Part shown: positions 47,301 to 63,684 of the stretch, piece after piece
Position numbering within the stretch: position 1 is the first letter of the stretch
How the letters are laid out: every line of letters starts with the position of its first letter
Source of the DNA: Neelides folsomi
Taxonomy: Eukaryota; Arthropoda; Collembola; Neelipleona; Neelidae
Assembly: GCA_034687125.1 (NCBI GenBank)
Contig: JAQGBZ010000015.1
Span: 310,001 to 374,000 of the forward strand
Direction of reading: 5' to 3'
DNA: 64,000 nt
Program-made: the position numbers and the translations under genes
Notes under the pieces: model-generated
Seen by the model: the letters and a program-made list of their open reading frames with translations, nothing else
Told to the model about the DNA's origin: nothing
Databases searched by the model: none

Positions 47301-50300
47301 TTTAACATTGCTAGTTGTATTAAATATACCCAAATCTTGACATATGATATTAAAGTATACTATTATAGCTTACTCATTCTTACTGTGCTAATGATATCTA
47401 TAAAGCTATATCCTGCGACATAAAGTTATACATTGTAAACTTGTAATGTATTAGAACACTGATATCTTATAAATGCATATGCAGTTAATATGCCATATTA
47501 CTATATGGCATCATATAGATTGCAAATAATAATCACACACACACATTTGCGCATTATGTCACATTGACAGTTTCACTATAAATCAGAATATATATAGGTA
47601 AAGACTTATATGTGGCTTATGATATAACCTGCGATATGTCCAATATGCATTTCCTTCAACATTGTTCATAACGAGGCGAGAAGACGTTTGGAGTATTAGA
47701 AAGCATAAGCGGGAGACTTTTGGGTTTATAAATACAAGGCGTATTTTTAGCGTTCGAGATTCTTCCAAAGATCCATTGATAAAGGAGTATAAGATAGACC
47801 CATAGAATCTTATTTACCTATTTTACTTTAAAACATTAAACTATAGTTTAAAATGTATTTTCGTATACAAGTTACATGTTAACTAGTTAACTATACAGAG
47901 CTTTATATAGCAGACTAAACAGAAATGTCTTCTCATATAAAACTTCTACTCAACTTGAGCTACTTAGGGCTAAAAACTTCAACATTGAAGCAGATTATAA
48001 AAAAATTGAACAAAAAATATTATTGGCAGTGAAATGGGGTAATATTTATGAGCAGTCCAATGTTTACGCCAATGTTGACTTGATTTGAAATTAAGATAGA
48101 AAAACTCTAAAGTCGCATTAGTCTATTAATTAGTAACATATTAATTAATAAATTAATTTTAACTTGTCCATTTTATTAAGAATCGCATAAAAATTTTTGA
48201 ATCCTTTTGAAAACTGTTGAATAAATTGAAAAGTATAGGCGAAATTAAAAATATTAAATGGAGCATTTGGAAATAGAGAAATGACGTTGGAAAGTGTCGG
48301 AGCCAAAATGCATGAGAAGAAATCTAATTTGAGAAAAGAATTCCTTCGCTCATTCAATTTAAATCTTCTACTGAATGAATTTCTATTCGCACCATGAATA
48401 AGCGATCAAAGTAAGTGAGAAAGAAAGTATGAAATTGATATTTGCCTATTAACTGCCAACTTGAATGAATGTTCAAACAAGGTCAATCCCTTAAGCTCTT
48501 CACTCCCATTCAATCAAAAATGCGCCAATTTCAAGTTCCTACATTTTAACATTCGACTGACTGCGTTGGCTATAAAGAAACTGAACTACATAAATTTCTC
48601 CGAATTTCTCAACAGCGTAAATTGCAATGTCCAAATATTTAGCTCCTTTGAATATTTCCACTACTAGAAATATGTAGGACTGGATAAGTGCGGGAAGATT
48701 AAAAGTGTGAGCGGGAAGATTTGAATCGAAAGCAGGTGAGTATTTAAAGTGAAAGTAATGTCAGACCAAGTGAAGAATTTTGTGGGTGAGTGAATCTAAG
48801 AAGGATTTCTTGAGCGGATGGAAGCGGTCGGAGGGTTTGAATCCTCGTTGGGTCACGACGTCCCCGCTCATCCTCCACCATCCCCCGGTGGGGAATTTGA
48901 ATTAATTGGATCCTCCCGGGCGGAGAGTGAAACAGGAATGAGACCTTTTTATTATTACCAGATCCATCTGCGGCAGACGCCGAACAACACGCCGTCGTAA
49001 CCTCAATTCAACCAGCTGCCTCGCCCTTCTTTTTTGGCAAACCTCACAGTGGAAACACAAATGGACCTTCGAACCACCGCTAAATCCCATTATCACCCAT
49101 AACCCTCAAAGATCATTCAACCATCTTACTCAAATATACAAAAAATATACAAAATAGCAATTTTTTAAATTTTTCCACAAACATTGACGAAATAGCTACA
49201 AGCATCCTTGTAAGCATTTGACTAAATCCAGTCAAAACGTCAAAAATGAGTCTAAATAAATAAATCCTCCAAAAAATTTAAAATCCTGCCATAATTTGCA
49301 TTGATTCTAAATAAATATTAACTACTGTTAAATCAGTTAAACTATGGGCAGGAATTAGGATTTTGCTTAATGAGTTAATTGGGAAGAGATTGATAACGAG
49401 GAAAAAGAAAGTTGTGGTGAAAGGGTAAATATTTATTATGTTGAAAAACCTCATTTTCGCCATCATTTAACTCTTTGTTTATTTACATAAAGTTGGATAT
49501 TTAATTTAAAAAAGTAAAGCTTGAGATGATTTGAGTGATTTGTGGAGGATTTGGAGCTAAGGCGGTTTGAGCTCAGAGAGAAGAAACCATTTGCGTCTCA
49601 ACACTTCTCTTTACAAGACGCCTACGGACAACAGTTGAACTCAATGTTAAACGGGAAGGAAGTGAAGCCATGTAATAAATACATGGAGAACATGCGGAGA
49701 GTTCACTTCAACTTCAACCTACAACTTCAATGAATCTAAATGTAAATTGAAATGTTTAAATACTCATATCTTTTTAATGTATTTATACTAACTGGAAGTC
49801 TTCCATGGATAAATGGAAGAAGTAAAAGCGATGTGTTTGTAAATGTATTTTGAAAAGGGGATTTATTTACTTTCAATTGCAGTTCATGAGGGAGTTGGAT
49901 TTGAAATTTATTCTCCCCCAGAGTCCTTAAATTAAATGCAACTTCAAAGTATCCGCAGAACATTTATGTGCCAAAGAACATGTGCAAAATTGCTAAACGT
50001 CTCATAAAACTACTAAAGACCTTTTCGACACTAAAAACCTTTAAAAATCCGCTTTATTTATTCTAACTTATATCAAATCTTTTAATATATAATTAATGGT
50101 TTTTGCTCTTTTTTAATTTTTTAATGGTAAAATGGCTAAAAAATGTCATTATTGATGCTAAATTGAAATATTGCAAAAATTTTTAAAAAAATCCTTTACC
50201 TTTTCATTTATTGTTGAATGCGGGAATAGCGGAGCTCCGTCGGCATTTTTATCTTCCTCTTTGTTCGTCTCGGAGGTTGGGAAAATTTCCGAGTCGACCA

Positions 50301-51428
50301 CTTTGTCAATCTCACTAATGATTTCCTTAAGAGCATTGGTGATAGACTCGTCTTGAATTTCACTACTTGGAACGGCAGGCGTCGGTGGAACTTCCTCCAA
50401 CTTGACCTCACTTGACCCATCCACAATTTCCTGACCTTCGCTTTTAATCTCTCCGCTCATTTCAAATTCTCCTCCGGCAGGGGTGAACTCAGGAGGTGGC
50501 GCGGGAAATTGTTCGTTAATCGTTGCCGACTCCAAAATCAACTCTTCTGACTTGATCGTTGACTCTTGCGGCGGTAAATTTGAAATTTCGGGTTGAATTT
50601 CTCCCGGGAATTGGGTCGAAGAGGTCATCGACATCGATGAGGATTCCATGGTTGAGGAAGAGGAGGCTTTGAAAGATTCCATTGTGGTGATTGATCCTCT
50701 GTGGACGTCGGGTTGGGGGAAGGGAGAGGAGGAGACAGGTTGGAGAGTTTCTCCAAACTCCTCCACGACCTTTGAAGAACTTGAGGTCGAGGAAGTCATA
50801 ATTGAAGTTTCCATTGAACCTGCAGGACCCGGGGCGGACCCCTCGGTGCCCGTTGACAATACTTGCTCAAACGTCTGCACGAGGGATTTAAGCGATTCCT
50901 TCACCTACAAAAATACAAAATTCAAAAATTAATTAAAACCTTAAATATTAAAACATTTACATAAATAAATCTCCAATTTTAATGTATCAAATAATGACAC
51001 ATTAATTAAAGTTAAAATAGCAAAATAAGTAAAAAAAAAAAGATTTTTTTAGTGTCTATCAAATCGTAATATTATAAATATAAGCATGAAGCTAAATAAT
51101 GCCCAATAAAATAGCCCGCCATTATATAAATAAACGTTGACCCCGCTGGAAATGAACTCTCCAGAATGTAAATTAACTAGGAATGAATTTAAATAAATTA
51201 AAGTAGTTAAGCAAAGTATGTTAATTGGTTCAAGCTTAGTTTAATTTAATTTCTAAAGGGCACCTCAGTGGAGACGATGGCCAGGGCGGGTTCGTCCTTG
51301 AGGGACGCTTTTCTGGACGAGGGACTGTTTTCCGCCGGTGCCCCGCCGTCCATGTTGTCGATGAGGGAGGATTTGCTGCCGGTGGAAGCAGCGGCTGACA
51401 GGCACTGCCCTATTCTACCGGAGGAGAC
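41379..51428 (-). CDS. Synaptopodin-2-like (CHAP/SYNPO2 family) Z-disc actin-associated protein
   Basis: Exons supported on the minus strand: 51428-51264, 50904-50200, 46442-46343, 45589-45393, 44002-43917, 43778-43613, 43485-43304, 43248-43085, 42925-42843, 42484-41379 (TAG). The family hallmarks are [69 protein letters not shown] and [19 protein letters not shown], as in invertebrate relatives of SYNPO2/SYNPO2L, proteins that bind actin, filamin and alpha-actinin at Z-discs. A 5' Ser/Glu-rich exon and [15 protein letters not shown] come before. The last exon encodes a long Gln-rich tract (about 150 residues, interrupted by Met, Lys and His) and then [21 protein letters not shown]. No PDZ domain is visible, and the true 5' end may lie upstream. 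The junction between exons 46343 and 45589 does not keep frame as drawn, so a micro-exon or alternative acceptor is missing. Large introns suggest alternative isoforms. Confidence 0.75.
41860..42250 (-). repeat. CAG/CAA-rich glutamine repeat inside the last exon
   Basis: On the minus strand this is an imperfect run of CAA and CAG codons with scattered ATG, TTG, AAG and CAT, producing Q-rich text with repeated QQQMQQQQ and FEQQHFEQ units. It keeps frame throughout. The mixed CAA/CAG use suggests age and some resistance to slippage. Confidence 0.85.
44003..45392 (-). other. Intron with GC-rich patch
   Basis: A 1.39-kb intron in the synaptopodin-2-like gene. A GC-rich segment (about 44.53-44.70 kb) stands out against AT-rich flanks and contains a short minus-strand frame beginning [15 protein letters not shown]. 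It may be an alternative first exon or internal promoter; not proved. Confidence 0.4.
46443..50199 (-). other. Large intron of the synaptopodin-2-like gene
   Basis: A 3.76-kb intron between two supported exons. Within it, 48.80-49.10 kb is distinctly GC-rich and open on both strands, and a smaller patch lies at 47.08-47.27 kb. These could be alternative exons or promoters, but I could not fit either to splice phase. The remainder is AT-rich with no recognisable element. Confidence 0.45.
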
Positions 51429-54400
51429 CTGAGACGGAGAGAGAAGTGGAGCCCAGGAAGGATATTTTTAAGTGAACCACCCCACAACCCTCCGCTTTTG
51501 GCTCAAACCTCCGCCAGACTTCCCCGAACACAATGGGAAACCGGGAGAGGAATGAAGGTCAAACATCTGCTTCCGCTTCCTACAAATCCATCACCCACAA
51601 ACATCTCTCAATCAAAATCAAAAACATCTTTACATTTGATCAAAAGTCAAAACTTCAAAACACAATAAAAACAATCAAAATTAAATATTTCTTCAAAAAT
51701 TCCGCTAGTTTTTATATCCTGCGATATTAATGATTTTTTATTACTAGACGTAAATGCATTTTAAATACTGCTATTGGACAAAAATAACGTTTGATGGTTT
51801 TCCCCAGTTTAAAATAAACTTTATGGGGGAAATGAAAAGATTTGGTGTTGAGACATTTTAAAATCAATATTTTTCTTTCGTAATTGTTAGAGAGTTAAAA
51901 ATAGTGAAAAACATCTTTTCCCACCAATGTTAAACAATGGATCACTTATATTTTATTTTCATATGATTTGCCAAATTGTAATAATAAGGATGTTTATACT
52001 TTCTCGCAAATGTTGGATTTTGCAATAATCTTTAATTTAAGCGATTTTTACATTAAAATGCCTATTGCTGGTTTTTCAATTTTCCTTTTTAATGAAATTG
52101 ATGAAAACCAGGCGTTTGGTCTAATCGGAATTTTAATTTTCTCGTCCTTCATTTTTTAAATAGAAAAAAGGGTTTTGTGAGTTTTTATTCCACAAGGCCG
52201 GTTTATCTTAACTGCAAACGTCAATCTTTCCCACATTACAATTAAACGCAAGATGCTTCTTATGCTGTTGGTTCGGTTCAAGAGATGTGAAAGAAATGAG
52301 AAAAGAAACACATGTTGGGTGTGGAATAAAATTCATTCATTTGATCTCATTTAAAAAAAGAGTATTTTTAAGTTGTAAAACCCAAGGGATTTTTACATAA
52401 CTTCCGTTTGAAACGAGGGGAAGAGAAATGTCTGAGCTGCTCAACGTTGGACAAATAATCCTTTTTTCTCATTATGGCAGAGGGAGAATTCACTTTGTTC
52501 TGGCAGACGTCTGGGAAGAAGCAAAGGTGAAAGGCAATGACGCGAAAAGATAGAAATTAAATATTACCTAAGGGAAACTCTGAGGTTGAAAACCCTTCAA
52601 CTTCAACAAAGTCAAACTTTCCATTATCTTCATTTACATCTTTATTTTCTAAATCCTTCGTCTGCATCTCAATTTAAATCATAAATGTCGTAATCTGAAC
52701 AAAAACGGATAAAGGAAGATAATTTTGATTATCGCACTTTTTAGTCGCACGATTTATACCTTAGTAAAATGGATAATGGACTAATGGACAAATAGTGGAG
52801 TTGAAAATGTTATTCATGTTGTGATTTGCAGTTGAATTCGCATAAATTTAAAATTCCAAATGGGAGATTACGCGAAATGACGTAGAACTTGATTTATTAA
52901 AATTGATGTTTACGTTCGTGGTTCTAAATGTGCGTTTTCTTTATTTAATTCAGAGATTGGCAATTTGCAAAATTGGGCTAAGCAATGAATTGGAAAGGGA
53001 AAAACCATTTTAAAAGGTAAATTGGTGGAAAAAGGTTGATTTGCGATTATCAATCCCTATCAAGTGAAGAATAATATTTTTTTGTGTATAATAGTATAGT
53101 GAGTTAGTGATTTTGGGCCAAGTGTTTTGGATGTGCGAGATGAATGAACTTGTTGGTGTTTGATGATGTTTGAAATTCTCCTTCCTTATTGCCCTCATTC
53201 GAAGGGAATCAAGCGGTTCGAGGAAACCCCGAGAAAACTCACGCACCTGTTATATCCCTAAAAACATATACACCAATTGAGAACCAAAGACACATCTTGA
53301 AACACTTTGGACATATCGAATACACAATCTCATACACAATCTCCTGGTTGATACAAAAACTCTTTAGTTCTAAATATGTTAAATATTCTATTTGTATGTT
53401 CAGTCTCTCTTGTAGGATTAAATATAAGTCATAGGGAGAATTGAGGGATGATGAAAGAAATGATCTCTTTGGACTAAAGCCAATTTTGAAAAATATACAA
53501 TCTCGAATCAGGTGGCTGTTTTTTCCCATCTTTATATAACTTTTCAAAAGCACGCGAATTTATTAAACCACTTAAATTAACACATTTTAGTTTGGGTTAT
53601 TAAAATTATCATCCTTGTTCATTTAATCGCTATTTTATCCATTATGAAATATGCAAAAAATTTATATATGGTACATAAATTGGTAGTATGTATCTTATAG
53701 GTTAGGGTGGTTTATATTGCTCAATTGGAACCGAATTATCCGATGATTAAATAGAAAAATTGAATAAAAGATGAGCTGCTCCACTTATACGAAATTGGCC
53801 GAATGCAATCGAACTGATAAAATTCAAATAGCTGAAATCAATAAAAACCTTGAAGATTGTAATAAAAGAAAATTGACTGTATAAACATTACAAACCGCAC
53901 GCTGGCAGAATTAAATGATACAGAAATATATACATTGTGAATATTGTTTGTGAATAATTAAAAGTTGCAAATTAAAGTTGAGTGTATAGAGTTATTGCTG
54001 AAAGTTTTAGGATATATGGTTTAATGTAAAAACAAAGTTAAAGTAAAAGTATCGATAAATTCAAATCATTTACTTTAAATGGCAATTCATTGCAGAAATT
54101 TAAATATTTAATTTCCTAAATGTATGGAAGCTATAAAGATTCGAAGAAGGTAAATTGTAAGTTAAATAACCAACTTCGTATTTAAAGACTCAATTGGCTT
54201 ATCAATATTTTAAACGTAGTGGCATTATTTTTATCTAATCTTTTGGTTCTTGAAAATAACCAAATGGCATTTTCTAGTTCAATTGGCAAACCTTTCCAAC
54301 ACAAGTTGAATTTTAATTGAACTTGACTTTAAATTTTTTATGTAAAGGGTTCTTGTGGTTTTTAATGATCCTTTCCTCTCCGCTTCATTTCCCTTCCCTT

Positions 54401-54586
54401 TTCACTTTTGCTCATTTGCTCCTCGGGTTAATCAAAAACTCGTTATTCATTTTGTCCTTTCAAAGCTCCATAGAAAAAGTATAGAAAAAAGTGTTCTGAA
54501 CATTTCAATTGACATAGTTTTAACTGTGAGGAATTTCTCATTTTCTCTTTTTGGAAGTCAAGTGGAATCATTTTGAAGAGTCAAAG
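51429..54586. other. Divergent intergenic region upstream of synaptopodin-2-like and NME5 genes
   Basis: AT-rich, with no exon I can support. The 5' exons and promoter of the muscle gene are expected in the left part (51.43-51.53 kb is GC-richer), and the NME5 5'UTR at the right end. No repeat element of note. Confidence 0.45.
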
Positions 54587-55559
54587 ATGGACCAATTGAG
54601 AGAAGCTTTGAAATATGACCAACAGGCCCTCAACAATGCCGCGATGGAAAATCAAATGTTTACAGGGAGTGGACAAGCAAAACTCCAACAAACACTTGGA
54701 ATCATCAAACCAGAGGCCATCCACAGAGCTGAGCACATTTTGAATATTATTAGACGCGAAGGACTCACCGTTTTGCAGGTAAAATTAAATAAAAATTTAA
54801 CCATTTGATTAATTATTATTTATAAAGTTTAAAAAAGCAACATGTTAAAAAATTGTTAAATGTGACATACTAACGATATTAATATTAAAATTAAAAATTT
54901 AATTTAGACGCGTGAAGTTGAACTGTCATTGGAAGTAGCTTCTCAATTCTATCAAGACCAACATGCTGAGGAAGGATTTTCTGCAAATATTCTCAATTTG
55001 TGTTCTGGGCCCATTTACACGATGATTCTCTCCGGTCCTGGAGCAATCGAACATTGGCTTCAACTCGTCGGTCCGGAAAAGGACAATGATCGCCAATTGG
55101 TCCCGGACTGCTTGAGGGCCATTTTTGGAGTAAATGGATCAGATGAGAAAAATGGACTTCATGGGTCAAAAGATGAAGATGACTCTTTGAGGGAAATTCA
55201 CTTCTTTTTTCCAGAATGTACTCATTTTAAATCAAAAATTTAATAATTTAATAATATTTAAAGATTTGTTTTTGATAAGGCCTATCTCGGAATTCCAACT
55301 AATAACTTAAAATTAAAATTAATAAAATAATGTTTAAAATATGAATTTTGCTTGGCTTTAAGTCGTTTTGGAGCCTGTGAGTTCTGACTGCGTTTCTTCG
55401 TGCTACTTGAACGAGTTCGTCCACCCAGTTTTGACCGTGGGGCTCTCAAAGATGATCCGGGACAAACCCGCCGACCCAATTATTTGGCTCGCTGATTGGC
55501 TCATTGCGAATAATCCAAATAAAGCAAAGGAATTTGGATCTGGAAACACTTGCAATTAA
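54587..55559 (+). CDS. NME5-type nucleoside diphosphate kinase homologue
   Basis: Three exons: 54587-54778, 54908-55217, 55363-55559; 232 residues. NME5 is part of radial spokes of motile cilia and sperm flagella. It combines one NDK domain with a C-terminal DPY-30-type dimerisation motif. Here the NDK domain (about 36-160) shows QTLGIIKPEAIHRAEHIL, LCSGPIYTMIL, HWLQLVGPEK, LRAIFGVNGS and KNGLHGSKD, with the phosphohistidine equivalent at His149, followed by LREIHFFFPE. The tail shows VSSCYLNEFVHPVLTVGLSKM and the very conserved KPADPIIWLADWLIANNPNK. Compared with human NME5 (212 residues) there is an N-terminal extension of about 20 residues (MDQLREALKYDQQALNN). Metal and nucleotide contacts in this subfamily are often degraded, so catalytic activity is doubtful; a structural role is more likely. 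Confidence 0.93.
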
Positions 55560-56031
55560 ACATGTCACTTTTTCTCAAGAAAAGTTATAATAATACTTTA
55601 CAAATATCTATGTAATATTTAAGCATCCCGTTATTTAAAATTTAAATATTACACACTATTTACGTCTCTGTAGATTAACCACTAAATAAAAATACTTTAC
55701 TGCACTTAAAATAATGACCAAATAATGCTATTTATAATGTCCACTAAATAATCGAGTTGTTTAAAATGGGTCACTGAGGCGTGAAAGTAAAATGTATTGA
55801 TCTCAAATAAATAATGTGTAATTTAACTGTATTTAAATTGTGCAACAGCCTTAAAAACTAAGAGAAATAAAACAAAATCGTTTAATATTTTTCATTTATT
55901 AACACACTTTAGTCTATCACTCATTTTTACAGGATTGGATTTAATGTGAGAATTTTACACTGCCTATTTTTTTCTTAGGACTATAATCAACAGTACAGTG
56001 ATTACAATTAGGAAATATTACAATTTACAAT
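55560..56031. other. Convergent gap between NME5 and Tctex1-type genes
   Basis: Contains both 3'UTRs only; AT-rich, nothing else recognised. Confidence 0.5.
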
Positions 56032-57042
56032 TTAGTCGATGTAAATTCCCCACACGGTGACAGAAATCATAAAAGAACTTCGTGAGAGACTTGAAGAAAT
56101 ATGATAATCTCTTTGTGAATCCCACAAATTCCGAAATCCCGTGTTGATCCCTTGACCCTCTCTTTTGAAAATTTGCGCCATCACGAGGATCTTGTAACGG
56201 TCGAAGTGGAAGCGTCCAACCCGGCGCATGATCCGCTTTGAAACTTCCCTTGCTTTGGTCACAGCTCCAGACTTGGAATATTCCCATTTGCCCATGACCT
56301 CCCTCAGGGTCGTGTCAATCACAAACTTCACAGCGTCAGGACGGAAGGTTAAGAGGGAATTCAACTGGAACGTGTTTAGACGCAACAACTGAAAAAAATA
56401 ATTATACAAATACTATATTAATTTCAAATAATTTAAATAATTACGATTTATTGCTAGTAATTAATTAATCCAACAATACATTAATCATCATTGGGTAATT
56501 GCAGTTAATTAAGTCTTAAATATGATTTCAATTAACCTTTGGGCGGGTCGGAGACTTCGGAGAAGTTTCGTGTTGTTTGAGCAATTGAGATCTGAACATT
56601 CTCTTGAGCACGATGTCAAAAGCTCGTCCTTTTGGAGTATTCGGAGAAGATTTGACATCAGACAAGTCCTTTGCTATCACCAGCGTCTTCAATTCGTTTT
56701 CCAACTTGATCGTCATTTTTGAAGGTGTTGGTTTCGTTTTTTCATCAACTGTTGAAATTAAGCTCATGTCCACATTCTTGAGAGATACAATGCTCGCTTT
56801 TTCGTCGATCGTCACAAGACGGTTGCCTTTCTTCGGGGTCTTTTTAAGAGCATCTTGGCTCGTATCTAAATGCGATTTAAAATTAAAAACTTAATTACAA
56901 TTTATATTCTTAATTTTATAATTAAAAGTTATATTCTTATAGCTAAGATTAAGATGTAAATTAAGTTTAATATGTAAGGTAAATCTATAAATTTAGTTAT
57001 AAATAATGATGATTTACTTCTCTTTGGAGGTTTAGTCCTCAT
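56032..57042 (-). CDS. Tctex1-type dynein light chain
   Basis: Three exons: 57042-57018, 56865-56537, 56388-56032; 236 residues. The C-terminal half (about 119-236) is a Tctex1 domain: helices FRPDAVKFVIDTTLREVMGK, the RYKILVMAQIF strand, GFRNLWDSQRDYHISSS and the closing MISVTVWGIYID, all typical of DYNLT2/DYNLT4-like chains. These chains link dynein to cargo or sit in axonemal inner-arm and intraflagellar dyneins. The N-terminal half is basic and Ser/Thr/Lys-rich (MRTKPPKRNTSQDALKKTPK), without a fold I recognise, as in the longer TCTEX1D members. Subfamily is uncertain. The stop codon of the next gene lies only 184 bases upstream of this ATG, on the same strand. Confidence 0.85.
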
Positions 57043-57226
57043 TGTGCCAAAGTTGTTTAAAAGTTCAACGACTTTTAAAGTGTGAAATTAAAACGTGAAA
57101 CTCAAAACTTCAAAACAGAAAACGAAAACTTATGCGAAAGAATGCAAGAAAATGTGTTGGTTGAGAATGCAATATTTATTTAATTGATAATAATTAGGGT
57201 AACCTAAGTTAAAAAAGAGATATAAT

Positions 57227-58211
57227 TCATCTTGTTTCCGCCTTGTGCTTTGGGGGTCGAAATGCGGCGGGTTTCCTTTTCTTCTTCTTCCCTTCTTCGA
57301 CCGGGGCTTTGGAGAAATTTTGCCAAGAAGCCACGCGGCCCTCACGAGAATCTTCGAAATTTTTGTTCCATTCGCGCTCGGCCTTTGTCTTTTCTTCCTC
57401 TTCGATTTCGGCTTCTCGTTTCCTCTTTCGTTCCTCCATGTCACGAGTTTCCAACGATCGTTTTTTTCTTTCCAAGTCAGCAAACAATTTCATTGTCAGA
57501 GCCCAAACAGCCCGTTGAGGATCTTCAGCAACAAATTCTCCCTTTCCATCCTTCTTCCACTTTTTTTTCTTTTCAGCAATCTGGAAAAATTAAATTAAAT
57601 TAAATATTCAATAAATCACAAATATATGATTTTATATGGTTAACAGTTAAATGGTTTAAATTAAATAGAAATAAAATAGAAAATAAATAACAAATATGTA
57701 TTGTATTGTTAAATAAATTATAACTGTATAGCTATAAGTATTTTAATATGGTTATTTGAATGTAAGGTATCTAATTTTAATTTTAAAATTACATTAATTT
57801 CTGTCCGTTCTTTTGCCTCATTCACAATTTCCAAACATCTTTTGCGTGTGTCATCGTTCTCGAGAGTTTTCCATGCTTTGTTGACAGCGTCAAAAGCCAT
57901 TCTGGCCCGATCCTCATCTTGCCTGTTCTTGTCCGGATGGACGAGGATTGAAAGTCGGCGGTATTTGATTTTTGCATCTTCCAGCGACACATCCGGATCC
58001 ACTTGGAGGACCTCGAAAGGATTTAAGTTAAAATAAGATGAGCCCGGGCGAAGGAGACGATCGATTTGTTGAGAAGGCGTCAAAACGCTGTCACGAGCCT
58101 CGATCTCCTTCACCTATAACAAAAAATATTTTTAGGGTCAACCCTTCCCCTGATCCTTTTGCAAACCTCTGTGTAAAACTCGCTGAAAGCGCCTTCGTCG
58201 GCTCCCTCCAT
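57227..58211 (-). CDS. DNAJC8: DNAJC8, J-domain protein of the spliceosome
   Basis: Three exons: 58211-58167, 58113-57793, 57580-57227; 239 residues (human 253). DNAJC8 (SPF31) is a nuclear J protein that binds SR-protein kinase SRPK1 and associates with spliceosomes. Visible: FSEFYTEVKEIEARDSVLTP, RPGSSYFNLNPFEVLQVDP, the J domain with HPD at 74-76 (LSILVHPDKN), RMAFDAVNKAWKTL, and a long Lys/Glu/Arg helix ending in EREWNKNFEDSREGRVASWQNF and a basic FRPPK tail. All match the family end to end, so the identification is firm. The shorter N-terminus lacks only the Gly/Ser-rich lead seen in mammals. Confidence 0.96.
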
Positions 58212-59403
58212 CCCACCGATCTTCTTTTATATAATTTAGCTTATTTGGAATTAGATTTTTTGCAAGATTAATTTTTCCAACTCAATCATCCCGCGTTATT
58301 TTTTAGCTTATAAACTCACATTTTCACTCAATGTCTCAAAATTCCCTTGAAGCTTTATTCAAAATCTTTTAATTAAAGTTGATTATAACCATTATTTCTT
58401 GAATAAGTTTATAACATAAATTTTGGGCATTATCTATTAAAAATCTCATACTGTGATATTTAAACTACAGTTTGAGTATATAAACCATATATAACAAACT
58501 TATAGGTTTGAACTCTATCCTTGGATCAAAACTGTAATGTAGGATTTTTCCTTTCTTGATGTTAGCATATTTTATAAACATTGAATTTTCTATGTCTGTA
58601 TTATTAAACGTTCAAGATTTTTTAAAATGAATATAATGGATATAATCCTGGTATTTCCCATTAAACCTCTCATGCAAGTATCAATAATTGTGAAAACAAT
58701 CAAATTGGGCAATCAATTGGGAAATAAATCCTTGAAATTCCTCAGCAAATAGCAATTTAATCATATAAAAACTCAAATTGTCATTTTTGTCATTTTCTTC
58801 CACCACACATTGAATATGTCAAAACATGATGTATTATTAGGTACTTAAACTTACATTGTGTATTAGACGTGGAATAATCTTTATTACATGTGTTAATCAT
58901 CATAATTACATTATTACAATACATGATAAATCTATATTTGGACAAATAGACAAATAAAGTGTCCATTAAAATAATTAATGGAGTGTGCTGCATAATTATA
59001 GTTAAACCTAGTGAAACATAATGGTATGGAGGAAATCCTAATGTGTACATAATAAATCCAATGAAAAAAGGGTTAAAATGTAATGTAATGGGAATAAATG
59101 AACCAAAAACATTTATTGTGTGTGTAGTTATTAGATGTGCAAAGAGCATGAAGGTGTTTGTGTGTTGAACTTTTAATCATCAGATTATCTCCTTTGGCTC
59201 CTATTGTTGGACGTTTTTCAAATCCCTCTGAACATGTGTTGGGGATCTTAAAGGCTGTTGAGGACGATGTGTTTGGTTTGGTTCGTTTATCTGTGGTGAT
59301 TAAATGAGGGGTTTGAGGAGGAGGAAATTTCCCTAAGCGGAGGGTGTTGGCCATGTGCCCCTCGTCCTTCAGCTCACTCAGCCCAGGGAAATAAATACAA
59401 GAC
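58212..59403. other. Divergent region between DNAJC8 and PKG
   Basis: Upstream regions of two divergent genes. A 119-codon minus-strand frame at 58790-59149 is hydrophobic and AT-driven in composition and is taken as chance. The stretch 59.16-59.40 kb is GC-richer and likely 5'UTR of the kinase. Confidence 0.5.
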
Positions 59404-63588
<4,185 letters not shown>

Positions 63589-63678
63589 GGACGCTACTTG
63601 TGCCAAACGGGGCAGAGTGAAACATCCGAATGCAATAACACTAAATACAACAACAATAGTCATTCTTTTACTTTAACA

Positions 63679-63684
63679 AATAAA
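63679..63684 (+). terminator. Polyadenylation signal AATAAA (PKG)
   Basis: AATAAA occurs 91 bases after the kinase stop codon, and again ten bases later (63689). Either could direct 3' end formation. Confidence 0.55.

Noticed and set aside
41379-51428. Idea that the muscle gene is Zasp/LDB3 (PDZ-LIM)
   Set aside because: No PDZ, LIM or ZM motif found; the [12 protein letters not shown] and HPTVEEQV text fits the synaptopodin-2 family better.
57232-57603. Plus-strand Phe/Ser-rich frames of 91-123 codons
   Set aside because: Antisense of the Lys/Glu-rich DNAJC8 C-terminal exon.
58790-59149. 119-codon hydrophobic minus-strand frame
   Set aside because: AT-driven Ile/Tyr/His composition, no conserved motif, lies in a divergent promoter region.
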